From positions 62,001 to 126,000 of the forward strand of contig JAJFGB010000009.1 in the NCBI GenBank assembly GCA_021776335.1: a stretch of 64,000 bases of DNA, written 5' to 3'. Numbering within the stretch: position 1 is the stretch's first letter; the number at the start of each line of letters is the position of its first letter. The stretch is from Hyphococcus sp. Lineage in GTDB: Bacteria > Pseudomonadota > Alphaproteobacteria > Caulobacterales > Parvularculaceae. The position numbers and the translations under genes were made by a program. Below, piece after piece: positions 63,171-64,000 of this stretch. The notes beneath the pieces are model-generated. The model was not told the origin of the DNA and ran no database searches. It saw nothing but the letters and a program-made list of their open reading frames with translations.

Positions 63171-64000
63171 ATGAATTTGTTCCGAACCCTTTTTCGCCTC
63201 TGTATTTGCGTGCTCATGCCGTTCGGTCTTTTGATTGGTTGCAACAGTTCAAGCTTTTTGTCCGGCGCGTCGTCTATGCGCATCGAAGTCGATGTTTACA
63301 AAGGGCCGCTTGCCAACACCAAAACAATTCAAGAGGGTCAACTCGACGCTTTGGTTAAGACGGCTGTGCCGGGGCTGCGCGATATAGATGGTCAGCTGGT
63401 TGCCTCGATGTGCCGTATTGGCTGCGTGCAGCGCAATGAGCCGCCGCAGTTCAATTTTGATGCATATGTGTTGCCGCTGAGCCGAAATGAGTGGGGTAGG
63501 CAGGGCAATATCACACCCTCGGGCAGTTTCTCCCCCTCCAAGTATGACAGGTCTATTGATCCTCTCCCCGACAACGCGGCGTTCAGGAGTTTTACGCCAA
63601 GCGTTGCGCAATGTGAGCGGATCAATATTCCACAACGGCGCGCGCTGAAATATGGGGCCTGGTTCGGAAAGACATATCAGCCAGAAGTGAGAAGCAGTGA
63701 CGATGATCGAAACCTCGCAGAGAGCGCCGGGGCGCTGCACGCGGACTTTCCGGTCAGCGTAAAGCGCAGGAACCCGACGCCCGGAGAAATCGAAGCGCAA
63801 ATCGCCAGTAATCGCAGAAACACCCAAAGCAGTTGGGCGCGGTTTCCGGAAACAAACGATAACGCACGCCATGTTTGTCCGTCATATATTCGCATGCGCA
63901 CCCAGGCGGTGGGCATGCGAATGCAATTCGCCGCTGCGTGGACCAATATAGAAAAATTTGGCGATATAGTTGACCAGACTGATGCAATTGCTTCCATCGA
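63171..64000 (+). CDS. Lipoprotein of unknown function, partial (cut by right edge)
   Basis: Open from ATG 63171, one base after the previous stop, to the right edge (276 full codons, no stop). The signal ends GLLIG-Cys. The mature start SSMRIEVDVYKGPLANTKTI is distinctive; CRIGCVQRNE, CERINIPQRR and HVCPSYIRMR contain further Cys. No family is recognised with certainty. It is co-transcribed with the preceding lipoprotein, so the two probably act together at the envelope. Confidence 0.8.
   Translation, partial: MNLFRTLFRLCICVLMPFGLLIGCNSSSFLSGASSMRIEVDVYKGPLANTKTIQEGQLDALVKTAVPGLRDIDGQLVASMCRIGCVQRNEPPQFNFDAYVLPLSRNEWGRQGNITPSGSFSPSKYDRSIDPLPDNAAFRSFTPSVAQCERINIPQRRALKYGAWFGKTYQPEVRSSDDDRNLAESAGALHADFPVSVKRRNPTPGEIEAQIASNRRNTQSSWARFPETNDNARHVCPSYIRMRTQAVGMRMQFAAAWTNIEKFGDIVDQTDAIASI

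Noticed and set aside
1-64000. CRISPR arrays, rRNA genes, insertion sequences, phage or integron modules
   Set aside because: No regular repeat-spacer arrays, rRNA sequence, transposase, integrase or phage structural genes were seen anywhere in the window.

Overview
The window looks like chromosomal DNA of an alphaproteobacterium, most plausibly a Caulobacterales/Hyphomonadaceae/Parvularculaceae relative. The evidence is a DivL-type kinase with tyrosine at the phospho-site, a CtrA-type box (TTAA-N7-TTAA), and the neighbourhood comF-grxC-nit-DUF1178 ... ubiG-lysC-ptsP-ispG-prfA-prmC-DUF4167. Alphaproteobacterial intergenic palindromes point the same way. GC content is moderate by eye and there is no plasmid, phage or CRISPR signature. 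The genus cannot be fixed from sequence alone.

Layout. 1-8.5 kb: the N-terminal part of a giant NAD-glutamate dehydrogenase running off the left edge, a small membrane protein under a CtrA-like box, a TPR protein, divL, a TonB-type protein and ahcY with a clear terminator and an upstream palindrome. 8.6-12.5 kb: small housekeeping genes (DUF6491, SDR, thpR, LMW phosphatase, DUF1993, cobB). 12.6-24.2 kb: a propeller-amidohydrolase fusion, RidA, a hybrid kinase, a GST, secA and a parvulin. 24.3-28.2 kb: mutT-flp pilin, an NDUFAF5-like protein, and comF-grxC-nit-DUF1178.

28.3-33.2 kb looks like an accessory block between two conserved clusters. It holds a cyclic-nucleotide-type patatin, then a tight operon of a prolyl-hydroxylase-like 2OG oxygenase and two sulfotransferases resembling animal tyrosylprotein sulfotransferases, with a divergent ToxR/CadC-like regulator. 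This is the best candidate for an undescribed system (protein or peptide hydroxylation plus sulfation). 33.2-43.2 kb returns to the core: ubiG, lysC, ptsP, an unusual RodZ-type HTH-TonB fusion, ispG, prfA, prmC, DUF4167.

43.3-56.6 kb: mixed metabolic, peptidase, repair and envelope genes (SDR, aminopeptidase P, propeller lipoprotein, prmA, AhpD-like, uvrD, YegP, GNAT, M28 peptidase, SIMPL). After a tRNA-Ile2(CAT) at 56.8 kb comes a small decayed region: an atypical AT-rich methyltransferase, a broken flavin monooxygenase and a 56-codon remnant of a GST paralogous to the one at 18.6 kb. At 60-61.8 kb lies a compact nitric-oxide-response locus: NsrR, group III truncated haemoglobin, a membrane protein and DUF1971 around a near-perfect NsrR operator. 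The right end carries two tandem lipoproteins of unknown function, the second cut by the window edge.
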